A DNA stretch of 64,000 nucleotides. It comes from Strongylocentrotus purpuratus (lineage: Eukaryota; Echinodermata; Echinoidea; Camarodonta; Strongylocentrotidae). This document shows, piece after piece, positions 15,101 through 28,234 of the stretch (positions are counted from its first letter, which is position 1; every line of letters begins with the position of its first letter). A model generated the notes under the pieces. That model worked only from the letters and a program-made list of their open reading frames with translations. It made no database searches and was not told the DNA's origin. A program made the translations under genes and the position numbers. The stretch lies in contig NW_022145595.1 of NCBI RefSeq assembly GCF_000002235.5, positions 28,151,162 through 28,215,161 of the forward strand, read 5' to 3'.

Positions 15101-18100
15101 TTTTGTTGATAGTACTCGAACTTGTAGATGTCCTAGCACCCACCAGGGAGTAAACTGTGAAACAGGTAACTTATATGTAAACGTTTTTCTAATTCATTTT
15201 GTATCAAACTTTCAACAAAAACTTAAAATTCGATTTAAAATACGTGTATTTGCGGCATATTCTATCTACTTTTCATCACTTTTTTTCTTCAGAGATTGAC
15301 CTTTGTGATGTAACACCATGTCAGAATGGAGGAACCTGCACTTTTGTTGATAGTACTCGAACTTGTGCATGTCCTAGCACCCACCAGGGAGAAAACTGTG
15401 AAACAAGTAACTTATATGTAAACGTTTTTCCAATTCATTTTGTATCAAGCTTTCAACAAATAGTTAAATTCAAATTAAAATACGTGTATATATGACTTAT
15501 TCTCTCTACTTTTCATCTCTTTTTTTCTTCAGAGATTGACCTTTGTGTAGAAACACCATGTCAGAATGGAGGAACCTGCACTTTTGTTGATAGTACTCGA
15601 ACTTGTGGATGTCCTAGCACCCACCAGGGAGAAAACTGTGAAACAGGTAACTTATATGTAAACGTTTTTCCCATTCATGTTGTATCAAGCTTTCAACAAA
15701 TAGTTAAATTCAAATTAAAATACGTGTATATGCGACTTATTCTCTCTACTTTTCATCTCTTTTTTTCTTCAGAGATTGACCTTTGTGTAGACACACCATG
15801 TCAGAATGGAGGAACCTGCACTTTTGTTGATAGTACTCGAACTTGTGGATGTCCTAGCACCCACCAGGGAGTAAACTGTGAAACAGGTAACTTATATGTA
15901 AACGTTTTTCTAATTCATTTTGTATCAAACTTTCAACAAAAACTTAAAATTCGATTTAAAATACGTGTATTTGCGTCTCATTCTATCTACTTTTCATCTC
16001 TTTTTTTTCTTCAGCGATTGACCCTTGTGTAGAAACACCATGTCAGAATGGAGGAACCTGCACTTTTGTTGATAGTACTCGAACTTGTGCATGTCCTATC
16101 ACCCACCAGGGAGAAAACTGTAAAACAAGTAACTTATATGTAAACGTTTTTCCAATTCATTTTTGTATCAAGCTTTCAACAAATAGTTAAATTCAAATTA
16201 AAATACGTGTATATATGACTTATTCTCTCCACTTTTCATCTCTTTTTTTCTTCAGAGATTGACCTTTGTGTAGAAACACCATGTCAGAATGGAGGAACCT
16301 GCACTTTTGTTGATAGTACTCGAACTTGTGGATGTCCTAGCACCCACCAGGGAGTAAACTGTGAAACAGGTAACTTATATGTAAACGTTTTTCCCATTCA
16401 TGTTGTATCAAGCTTTCAACAAATAGTTAAATTCAAATTAAAATACGTGTATATGCGACTTATTCTCTCTACTCTTCATCTCTTTTTTTCTTCAGAGATT
16501 GACTTTTGTGTAGAAACACCATGTCAGAATGGAGGAACCTGCACTTTTGTTGATAGTTCTCGAACTTGTGCATGTCCTAGCACCCACCAGGGAGTGAACT
16601 GTGAAACAGGTAACTTATATTTCAACGTTTTTCCAATTCATTTTGTATCAAGCTTTCAAAAGAAAGTTAAATTCGTTTTAAAACACGTGTATATGCGACT
16701 CATTCTATTTACTTTTCATCTCTTTTTTTTCTTCAGAGATTGACCTTTGTGTAGAAACACCATGTCAGAATGGAGGAACCTGCACTTTTGTTGATAGTAC
16801 TCGAACTTGTGCATGTCCTAGCACCCACCAGGGAGTAAACTGTGAAACAGGTAACTTATATTTCAATGTTTTTCCAATTCATTTTGTATCAAGCTTTCAA
16901 AAGAAAGTTAAATTCGTTTTAAAACACGTGTATATGCGACTCATTCTATCTACTTTTTATCACTTTTTTTCTTCAGAGATTGACCTTTGTGTAGAAACAC
17001 CATGTCAGAATGGAGGAACCTGCACTTTTGTTGATAGTACTCGAACTTGTGGATGTCCTAGCACCCACCAGGGAGAAAACTGTGAAACAGGTAACTTATA
17101 TGTAAACGTTTTTCCCATTCATGTTGTATCAAGCTTTCAACAAATAGTTAAATTCAAATTAAAATACGTGTATATATGACTTATTCTCTCTACTTTTCAT
17201 CTCTTTTTTTTCTTCAGAGATTGACCTTTGTGTAGAAACACCATGTCAGAATGGAGGAACCTGCACTTTTGTTGATAGTACTCGAACTTGTGGATGTCCT
17301 AGCACCCACCAGGGAGTAAACTGTGAAACAGGTAACTTATATGTAAACGTTTTTCTAATTCATTTTGTATCAAACTTTCAACAAAAACTTAAAATTCGAT
17401 TTAAAATACGTGTATTTGCGGCTCATTCTATCTACTTTTCATCACTTTTTTTCTTCAGAGATTGACCTTTGTGATGTAACACCATGTCAGAATGGAGGAA
17501 CCTGCACTTTTGTTGATAGTACTCGAACTTGTGCATGTCCTAGCACCCACCAGGGAGAAAACTGTAAAACAAGTAACTTATATGTAAATGTTTTTCCAAT
17601 TCATTTTGTATCAAGCTTTCAACAAATAGTTAAATTCAAATTAAAATACGTGTATATATGACTTATTCTCTCTACTTTGCATCTCTTTTTTTCTTCAGAG
17701 ATTGACCTTTGTGTAGAAACACCATGTCAGAATGGAGGAACCTGCACTTTTGTTGATAGTACTCGAACTTGTGGATGTCCTAGCACCCACCAGGGAGTAA
17801 ACTGTGAAACAGGTAACTTATATGTTAACGTTTTTCCCATTCATGTTGTATCAAGCTTTCAACAAATAGTTAAATTCAAATTAAAATACGTGTATATGCG
17901 ACTTATTCTCTCTACTCTTCATCTCTTTTTTTCTTCAGAGATTGACCTTTGTGTAGAAACACCATGTCAGAATGGAGGAACCTGCACTGTTGTTGATAGT
18001 TCTCGAACTTGTGCATGTCCTAGCACCCACCAGGGAGTGAACTGTGAAACAGGTAACCTATATTTCAATTTTTTTCCAATTCATTTTGTATCAAGCTTTC

Positions 18101-21100
18101 AAAAGAAAGTTAAATTCGTTTTAAAACACGTGTATATGCGACTCATTCTATTTACTTTTCAATTCTTTTTTTCTTCAGAGATTGACCTTTGTGTAGAAAC
18201 ACCATGTCAGAATGGAGGAACCTGCACTTTTGTTGATAGTACTCGAACTTGTAGATGTCCTAGCACCCACCAGGGAGTAAACTGTGAAACAGGTAACTTA
18301 TATGTAAACGTTTTTCTAATTCATTTTGTATCAAACTTTCAACAAAAACTTAAAATTCGATTTAAAATACGTGTATTTGCGGCATATTCTATCTACTTTT
18401 CATCACTTTTTTTCTTCAGAGATTGACCTTTGTGATGTAACACCATGTCAGAATGGAGGAACCTGCACTTTTGTTGATAGTACTCGAACTTGTGCATGTC
18501 CTAGCACCCACCAGGGAGAAAACTGTGAAACAAGTAACTTATATGTAAACGTTTTTCCAATTCATTTTGTATCAAGCTTTCAACAAATAGTTAAATTCAA
18601 ATTAAAATACGTGTATATATGACTTATTCTCTCTACTTTTCATCTCTTTTTTTCTTCAGAGATTGACCTTTGTGTAGAAACACCATGTCAGAATGGAGGA
18701 ACCTGCACTTTTGTTGATAGTACTCGAACTTGTGGATGTCCTAGCACCCACCAGGGAGAAAACTGTGAAACAGGTAACTTATATGTAAACGTTTTTCCCA
18801 TTCATGTTGTATCAAGCTTTCAACAAATAGTTAAATTCAAATTAAAATACGTGTATATGCGACTTATTCTCTCTACTTTTCATCTCTTTTTTTCTTCAGA
18901 GATTGACCTTTGTGTAGACACACCATGTCAGAATGGAGGAACCTGCACTTTTGTTGATAGTACTCGAACTTGTGGATGTCCTAGCACCCACCAGGGAGTA
19001 AACTGTGAAACAGGTAACTTATATGTAAACGTTTTTCTAATTCATTTTGTATCAAACTTTCAACAAAAACTTAAAATTCGATTTAAAATACGTGTATTTG
19101 CGTCTCATTCTATCTACTTTTCATCTCTTTTTTTTCTTCAGCGATTGACCCTTGTGTAGAAACACCATGTCAGAATGGAGGAACCTGCACTTTTGTTGAT
19201 AGTACTCGAACTTGTGCATGTCCTATCACCCACCAGGGAGTAAACTGTGAAACAGGTAACTTATATTTCAACGTTTTTCCCATTCATTTTGTATCAAGCT
19301 TTCAAAAGAAAGTTAAATTCGTTTTAAAACACGTGTATTTGCGTCTCATTCTATCTACTTTTCATCACTTTTTTTCTTCAGAGATTGACCTTTGTGTAGA
19401 AACACCATGTCAGAATGGAGGAACCTGCACTTTTGTTGATAGTACTCGAACTTGTGGATGTCCTAGCACCCACCAGGGAGTAAACTGTGAAACAGGTAAC
19501 TTATATGTAAACGTTTTTCCAATTCATTTTGTATCAAGCTTTCAAAAGAAAGTTAAATTCGTTTTAAAACACGTGTATTTGCGTCTCATTCTATCTACTT
19601 TTCATCACTTTTTTTCTTCAGAGATTGACCTTTGTGTAGAAACACCATGTCAGAATGGAGGAACCTGCACTTTTGTTGATAGTACTCGAACTTGTGGATG
19701 TCCTAGCACCCACCAGGGAGTAAACTGTGAAACAGGTAACTTATATTTCAACGTTTTTCCAATTCATTTTGTATCAAGCTTTCAAAAGAAAGTTAAATTC
19801 GTTTTAAAACACGTGTATTTGCGTCTCATTCTATCTACTTTTCATCACTTTTTTTCTTCAGAGATTGACCTTTGTGTAGAAACACCATGTCAGAATGGAG
19901 GAACCTGCACTTTTGTTGATAGTACTCGAACTTGTGGATGTCCTAGCACCCACCAGGGAGTAAACTGTGAAACAGGTAACTTATATGTAAACGTTTTTCT
20001 AATTCATTTTGTATCAAACTTTCAACAAAAACATAAATTCGATTTAAAATACGTGTATTTGCGTCTCATTCTATCTACTTTTTATCACTTTTTTTCTTCA
20101 GAGATTGACCTTTGTGATGTAACACCATGTCAGAATGGAGGAACCTGCACTTTTGTTGATAGTACTCGAACTTGTGGATGTCCTAGCACCCACCAGGGAG
20201 TAAACTGTGAAACAAGTAACTTATATGTAAACGTTTTTCCCATTCATGTTGTATCAAGCTTTCAACAAATAGTTAAATTCAAATTAAAATACGTGTATAT
20301 GCGACTTATTCTCTCTACTTTTCATCTCTTTTTTTCTTCAGAGATTGACCTTTGTGTAGAAACACCCTGTCAGAATGGAGGAACCTGCACTTTTGTTGAT
20401 AGTTCTCGAACTTGTGCATGTCCTAGCACCCACCAGGGAGTAAACTGTGAAACAGGTAACTTATATTTCAACGTTTTTCCAATTCATTTTGTATCAAGCT
20501 TTCAAAAGAAAGTTAAATTCGTTTTAAAACACGTGTATATACGACTCATTCTATTTACTTTTCATCCCTTTTTTTTCTTCAGAGATTGACCTTTGTGTAG
20601 AAACACCATGTCAGAATGGAGGAACCTGCACTTTTGTTGATAGTACTCGAACTTGTGCATGTCCTAGCACCCACCAGGGAGTAAACTGTGAAACAGGTAA
20701 CTTATATGTAAACGTTTTTCTAAATTATTTTGTATCAAACTTTCAACAAAAACTTAAAATTCGATTTAAAATACGTGTATTTGCGGCTCATTCTTTCTAC
20801 TTTTCATCACTTTTTTTCTTCAGAGATTGACCTTTGTGATGTAACACCATGTCAGAATGGAGGAACATGCACTTTTGTTGATAGTACTCGAACTTGTGCA
20901 TGTCCTAGCACCCACCAGGGAGAAAACTGTGAAACAAGTAACTTATATGTAAACGTTTTTCCAATTCATTTTGTATCAAGCTTTCAACAAATAGTTAAAT
21001 TCAAATTAAAATACGTGTATATATGACTTATTCTCTCTAATTTTCATCTCTTTTTTTCTTCAGAGATTGACCTTTGTGTAGAAACACTATGTCAGAATGG

Positions 21101-24100
21101 AGGAACCTGCACTTTTGTTGATAGTACTCGAACTTGTGGATGTCCTAGCACCCACCAGGGAGAAAACTGTGAAACAGGTAACTTATATGTAAACGTTTTT
21201 CCCATTCATGTTGTATCAAGCTTTCAACAAATAGTTAAATTCAATTTAAAATACGTGTATATGCGACTTATTCTCTCTACTTTTCATCTCTTTTTTTCTT
21301 CAGAGATTGACCTTTGTGTAGAAACACCATGTCAGAATGGAGGAACCTGCACTTTTGTTGATAGTACTCGAACTTGTGGATGTCCTAGCACCCACCAGGG
21401 AGAAAACTGTGAAACAGGTAACTGATATGTAAACGTTTTTCCCATTCATTTTGTATCAAGCTTTCAACAAATAGTTTAATTCAAATTAAAATACGTGTAT
21501 ATGCGACTTATTCTCTCTACTTTTCATCACTTTTTTTCTTCAGAGATTGACCTTTGTGATGTAACACCATGTCAGAATGGAGGAACCTGCACTTTTGTTG
21601 ATAGTACTCGAACTTGTGCATGTCCTAGCACCCACCAGGGAGAAAACTGTGAAACAGGTAACTTATATGTCAACGTTTTTCCCATTCATTTTGTATCAAG
21701 CTTTTAACACCATGTCAGAATGGAGGAACCTGCACTTTTGTTGATAGTACTCGAACTTGTGGATGTCCTAGCACCCACCAGGGAGAAAACTGTGAAACAG
21801 GTAACCTATAAGTCAACGTTTTTCCAATTCATTTTGTATCAAGCTTTCAACAAAAACTTAAAATTTTATTTAAAACACGTGTATATGCGACTCATTCTAT
21901 CTACTTTTTATCACTTTTTTTCTTCAGAGATTGACCTTTGTGTAGAAACACCATGTCAGAATGGAGGAACCTGCACTTTTGTTGATAGTACTCGAACTTG
22001 TGGATGTCCTAGCACCCACCAGGGAGTAAACTGTGAAACAGGTAACTTATATGTCAACGTTTTTCCCATTCATTTTGTATCATGCTTTTAACAAATAGTT
22101 AAATTCAAATTAAAATACGTGTATATGCGACTTATTCTCTCTACTTTTCATCTCTTTTTTTCTTCAGAGATTGACCTTTGTGATGTAACACCATGTCAGA
22201 ATGGAGGAACCTGCACTTTTGTTGATAGTACTCGAACTTGTGGATGTCCTAGCACCCACCAGGGAACAAACTGTGAAACAGGTAACATATTATGTCGAAG
22301 TTTTTCCAATTTATTTGATATCAATCTTTTAACGCATATTTCATTTGAAATATTACTTTCAATTTTGTTAACTTTTGATTTTGATAAAAATGTTCCCATT
22401 CATTTTTTCCCAGTACATTAAAATCGTTTCTGCAGCCTTTTTTCCCCTCCCGTATTTAGTTTAATTGCATGATTCTTTTTCTTCAGTATTTTACTTTACC
22501 TTTATTTTTTGATAAGAACATTGAATTGAATTGGTTTGGTTTATTGAAAAATCACATCAAACAAGCAGCTCGCAGGCTGAAAATGTTCAATTTACAAACA
22601 AGTTAAAATATAGAGAGATTTAAACATATACAAAACTAAAATACATATTGTAAGTCAACCTTTGCAGAAATTATTTAGCATTGGTAACATGACATCCAAA
22701 TTGCAAAACAAAGTTACAAGTTTAATGTAATAATACACTTTCATGTTGAAAGGAGAGAATGGAGAAGAAAAAAGGAAATTGTTTGAGCGAAAGAGTTGAG
22801 AAAGTATTTAACAATTGCTATACAAACATTTCTATTGCAAAAAATGAAATTAAGCATAACAAAATGCGTATTGGATGAAATGAAATTAAACCGTAAAAGT
22901 CAAATTAACAGTTTCTATTCCGTTTTCCCCTTTAATATAAATGTAATGACAGCATTCATCTAGATCGAGAAAGTTGTTCAATGAAATTAGAATGAGTATT
23001 TAAATAACAATATGTGTGATTTCGAATTGATATTGCACATTAAATTGGAGAAAAAGACCCAAATCAAATAATTGGGAAGGGCATAAATTTGTATTAAAAA
23101 AATAAACACTAATGAACTAATGACACAACGGATTGAAATATGTTTACAGTTTGAGGCAATCTGAGAGTTAATTAAATAAAAGTGTATGTTGCAACCGTAA
23201 TATTATACCGGTTTGTTTAAAACCAAAAATCTATTGATGTGCAGGAGAAAAAGAAAGTTGGCTCTAGTCAGTCTGGTTTTTCTCCTTCTCTCTGCTTGTC
23301 CGCCTTTCTTCTGTATTTCTAGTTTATTTTATCTGTCCTTGGGGATACATACTGTACTAAATATTTTTCACTTTATTTTACTTACATTTTAAGTGACTGA
23401 TAATTTTAAAGCTAAACTACCTCCTGTCTGCCTGTTTGTCTCTCTCTTTCTCTCTCTTTTTCTCATACGCTTTCTCCCTCTCTCTCCCTCTCTGTCTGTC
23501 TCTGTTCTGTTTTAGCTCATTATGTTTTTGTCCAACGTATCTTTCTTGTTCTCTTTTTTTTTCTCCAGAGATTGACCCCTGCGATGCAGCACCCTGTCAA
23601 AATGGAGGAACATGTTCTTCGAGTAACTCTGTTTACTTATGTCAGTGCCCAAACACGCATGAAGGGTCAAACTGTGAAGTTGGTGAGTGTAGATGACCTT
23701 ACATATTCAAGGCTTTTAAGTCATCTTTTACAAGATCGCAATAAACATAAAAGTAAGACGAAATTTGTAAAACTAGATGTAAGTTTAAGAAGAATGTAAT
23801 GATATTTCGAACTTATTCCTGAGGTTCGAGATCAGACATGAATTTCTAGGCCAATAATGGAAGCTCCTTTCGGCGGCCGTCACGTCGTGACGCTCCTGCA
23901 TGGCGCTCTATATCATTACCCCTGTCCGGCAAAGCCGAGCGGCCAAAATATGTAGCGTTTTGGCATATCGGGTACACATTAACTTCCGGGTTAAGAGTGG
24001 CAAATGTGGATAAATGTCTGCCAAAGGACGTTAGTGCCAAGCTAGGATTTGAACTTCCAATTCCACTTCCGCAGAACGTCCGTTCTATCATGGACATTAA

Positions 24101-27100
24101 ATGTTTTTAATAAAAAGCTTTTTATCTTTCTTTCCTACTTTCTTCATCGTGTTAATGATGTCGCATGGTTGCTATGGAAACAGCTAAGTCTGTATGCAGT
24201 GTAACGGAATGTGCTACGAGTGAAACATGTAATCCTGAAACAAACACATGTGAATGCAGTGGAAATCTTGTTAGACGGCCTAACGGGCGATGTAGAAGTA
24301 AGTCAATCATGTCATCATTTTTTTTTTCAATCAATTTTTATCGGGTGAGATAGAGGGAATTCCACCTGGGATTTTATAAATCTCAGTTGTATACATATTT
24401 TGCGACAGTTATGAGAAAGAAAAATGTAAATTTAACATTTGTTTGTTAAATAAACGTATGATTATTTTGTTTTAACATAAAAGTATAGCTGATGACAGAA
24501 ACAGGTACAAAAATGTCAATGATTACCTTATCTTAATCTCGTTATAATGATGACATAATAAATATGGCATCTACGGGAACTAAGACTTGGCTTAAAATTC
24601 CTCGCCTGTTTGTCTTTTTTTCATTGAAGGACCTCGTACTATATCGATCTTCATCGCTATCGTGATCATTGACGATATCACATCTTTCGATGACATCATT
24701 AATAATCCTGAATCACCAACCGCCTTAGCCATCAGACAACGCATTGTGCTCATGGTAAGATGTCATAAATATTACAAATATACAACCTGTGTGTTGGCTC
24801 AGTCAGTAGAGCGTCCGCCTCACAACCGGGAGGTCATGGGTTCGAACCCCGGCCGCGTCATACCAAAAGACGTTAAAAGACGAGAGTTGCTGCTACCTTT
24901 TCAGGACTACACACACTCAAGAAAAAATATTATCGAGAGTCCTTTTCAGGACTTCCCAATCCTCCCTCTCTCTCACATGGTGCAACCGCAAGCCTACTAT
25001 TCACCAAAATTATTATTATCATTATTGTTTTCTCTTACATTTACCACGTTTATGTACGTTTGCTTTGTCATTCTTTATTGACCCACAGTTGTATGGTATC
25101 TACCGGCGTCGATATGGCAATCTCTTCTACGGCATCGTCATAAATTCCTGGCGACTTGGAAGTCTTGAAGTCGATACAGACGCCATGTTTATTGACCCAG
25201 ACAATGCTACGTCGGTACAAACGCCTACACCAGGAGAAGTAGCTGAGGTATTCACAGATGGTATATCCAATGGTAATACTACATATGGTATTACAGTAGA
25301 TGACTCGAGAACGGTCGCTTCAGGTAAGACTCGTTCACCCTTATTGGTTACGATAATTCAGCTCAATACAATTAATTTTCATAATTTAATTAAAATTACA
25401 ATAATTCAAACAGATAAAATGCACATAGCCTATAGAGATTCATAGAAAATTACAGATTTATGAGAAAGTTACAAATATGAATGAAAAAAGACGATGAAAT
25501 GAAAAAATGCAACAGAATATACAATATGACAATAATGCAATACATTAGACTCCACGTAATAGGGTAACATATAGAGGATAGGCTACTTCTGTTAATGGGG
25601 TAGGATAAGAACAAAAAACTCTTCTTCATGTCATAGAAACTTCCCATTTAATTGATTAATCCTGTTAATTGGGTAAAAAAAAGGGGTCTTATCCAGCCTT
25701 ACGCGATTATGCGGAGAGGGCAGTATACAGTATTATCACAGACCGGTTTGCGTCTTATATTTTCGTACCACGGCGAGCCAAGATTCCAGTATGTACTCAT
25801 TTTCATACAGAACAAGCTAGGAAAGCTTGCAAAGAGGTCACAAACAATTGGACTTTGATTATTTATTGCTTTGCCTCACTATTTATAAAGGCAAAAATAC
25901 TCAATAAACTGAGATTTGAACCTCACGTCAAGTCCACAGTTCTATTAGTATCACGCTGTCTTTAGCTATTGAGCTAACGATGAGTTGATGAAAGAATGAA
26001 TTGTATAATTACTATTACCCTATTAGCCACCCTACCGGATTCCACGTGCGCATGCGCTGGTTTCCTTCGCGAGTGCGCACGCGCAGGTTCCCCTCGCGGG
26101 CTCAATCTGGGCTCGCCGTGGTACGAAAAAATAAGACGCGACCGGTTTAAGGGATAGGTCAGAAATAATAACAAGGACATAGAATGTACCCATAGTCATC
26201 GTCGGATACAGGCCATTTTCAAAAACGACTTTACTTCATATCCAACTTACAAATATGTGACAAGAGAAAAAACAACATGGAGACAGTGAGAGAGAGAGAA
26301 AGGGACAAAGAAAGAAACAGGAAAACCAAAGAAAATATAAATCACCTATATGGATGGTGTGTGTTTCCACAAATATATATGTATAGCACGTTTCTGTTGT
26401 TGTTGTTGTTGTTGTTTAGTTTTGTTTGGTAGTGCAGGCTTGAATAGAAAGTGTTTCAGACTTGTATTAATTTATCTACATTTTGAATCTTTTTGACTAA
26501 AAGATCAACCCACAAAAAGTTTTTTTTTAACAGAATTCTTTCTTTTATTTCCAGATAAGGACGAGTGTTCTAACAGTACCTTGAATGACTGTAGCCAGAA
26601 TGCAGAGTGTACAAACACTGACGGTAGTTACGACTGTACCTGTCTTCATGGGTATACGGATACAAGCACTACAGGATCAGAAGCAGGCACTCAGTGTGAA
26701 GGTAATACAGTCAAACCTGCTTTAGTGACCACCTGTATACAAAGACCACCTGTCCACAACAAGCACATTTTTGTTTCCCTTGAAAATGGTTTCTCATTGA
26801 AACATGTACTAAAGGAACCTGTCTACAACAAGCACATTTTTTGTTTCCCTTGAAAATGGTTTCTCATTGAAACATGTACTAAAGGAACCTGTCTACAACA
26901 AGCACACTTTTTGTTTCCCTTGGGCGGTCGCTGTAGACAGGTTTGACTGTACTATAAAAGAGAGATGCTCAATCCTAGTAAATAACAGTTCATGCAGAAT
27001 TTTTGGTGAAATGTTATAATGATGATATTAGTAATAATATTGATAATACAAATAATAATGATAATAATAATTATAATTATGATAATGATAATAATAATTA

Positions 27101-28178
27101 TAATTATGATAATGATAACAATAATAATAACAATAATAATTGTTGGATTTATTTAGCGCCTTTTCTAGAGAATACAAGGCCCTGTCTCTTAATTTAAGAA
27201 CAACAAAATATTTTACGAGGTTTGTTTTCAGATGTTTTTTGGAAAAGTCAAGTGAGGTAATATTTCTCAGAAATCATGGAAATGTAGGGACTTTAGGCGT
27301 GGTATGGCTATATAAATACAAAAACAGGTATATAATCGATTTGAGTGGAAAAGCATAGACACATCAGACATCAGAAATAATTGATAAAGTGCCAAGAAGA
27401 TGATTTTTAAGATATCATTAATTAATTGTATTATTATTATCTAAAGAAATCATTGAACAAATTAAGCTAGCACGACTGTTGGGGCTATTAGCTCTACTTT
27501 CTAGAAAGTCACCTGAAAAATGGAACATGTACACTGAACCAGCCATCTGACTATTAAATGTCTACTCTTGAAATCTGTAATGAATTTTTATCACCTAGTA
27601 AATCATGTAGACAATCTTTCCAATAAATTAGATAGAATATTAATTCAAGTGTATCGAACTTGTCAAATATACGTTTATTGACAGTTGTAGCTTACGGTCT
27701 AAGCGATGGAGCCATAGTCGGTCTGGCTGTTGGTAGTGTCATCGTCGTCATGTTGATCGTCATCCTCTCCGTCTGCTCTCTCGTTGCGATGCGTCGTATC
27801 ATGTATCGACGAAGACTGGCAGTGGAGTCGCCTAACAAGCTGGGTACGATGAGAGAAGCCAGGCGGCCAATCGACTACGGACACTACAGAGATCGTGATT
27901 CGATGGGCGATCACCGCCCCGATATGGAGATGGGCTCGAAATCAGGCTATGATGAGGGGCCTTACTACTCTCGAGTGAGTATAGTCTCGATTCATGCTAG
28001 TAAATCCATGCCAAGACAACAATGCAGCCACTTGCTACTCACAAAAATAAAAATTTAAAACTGATCTATAATTATGTAAACCTTGGGAAATTACCCAATC
28101 GTGCATCGGTAAAACTGTTACATAATTAAGAATGATGACGAAATATATCGCTATGAGAGGCGTATTTCACTTTCTCTC

Positions 28179-28234
<56 letters not shown>

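Larger units (their letters stand above)
1..22281 (+). repeat. Tandem array of 92 near-identical EGF exons (240-242 bp units)
   Basis: Each unit is a 114-bp exon plus a 126-128-bp intron. Exons start at 126, 367, 608, 848, 1088, 1329, 1571, 1812, 2052, 2292, 2534, 2774, 3015, 3255, 3497, 3738, 3978, 4219, 4460, 4700, 4942, 5183, 5423, 5665, 5906, 6146, 6387, 6628, 6868, 7110, 7351, 7591, 7832, 8072, 8312, 8553, 8795, 9036, 9276, 9516, 9758, 9998, 10239, 10479, 10721, 10962, 11202, 11443, 11684, 11924, 12166, 12406, 12647, 12888, 13129, 13369, 13610, 13850, 14091, 14332, 14572, 14812, 15052, 15293, 15533, 15773, 16015, 16256, 16496, 16737, 16977, 17218, 17459, 17699, 17939, 18179, 18420, 18660, 18900, 19142, 19382, 19622, 19862, 20102, 20342, 20583, 20824, 21064, 21304, 21544, 21928 and 22168. 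Cysteine pattern is C-x4-C-x5-C-x8-C-x-C-x8-C. Acceptors read ttcttcag and donors cag/gtaact. Variable sites include VET/DVT after the first Cys, GC/AC before the fifth Cys, GVN/GEN, and CET/CKT. Splicing joins the last G to the next AG to make Glu. Confidence 0.93.

Noticed and set aside
1..22281. CRISPR-like or satellite repeat array
   Set aside because: Units are 240 bp, encode an EGF exon with conserved splice sites and keep one frame; this is an exon array, not spacers or a non-coding satellite.
22196..22399. Antisense ORF over the last array exon
   Set aside because: It is the complement of the EGF exon plus intron, with no splice or family support.
77..22421. Many separate 80-400 residue plus-strand ORFs in the array
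   Set aside because: They begin in introns (MYMRLILS..., MYQTFNKN...) and run through an exon into the next intron. They are read-through artefacts of the spliced gene.
24791..24862. A functional tRNA gene
   Set aside because: A- and B-box-like sequences are present, but the anticodon stem does not pair properly and a SINE body and tail follow; a related copy at 37785 confirms a SINE.
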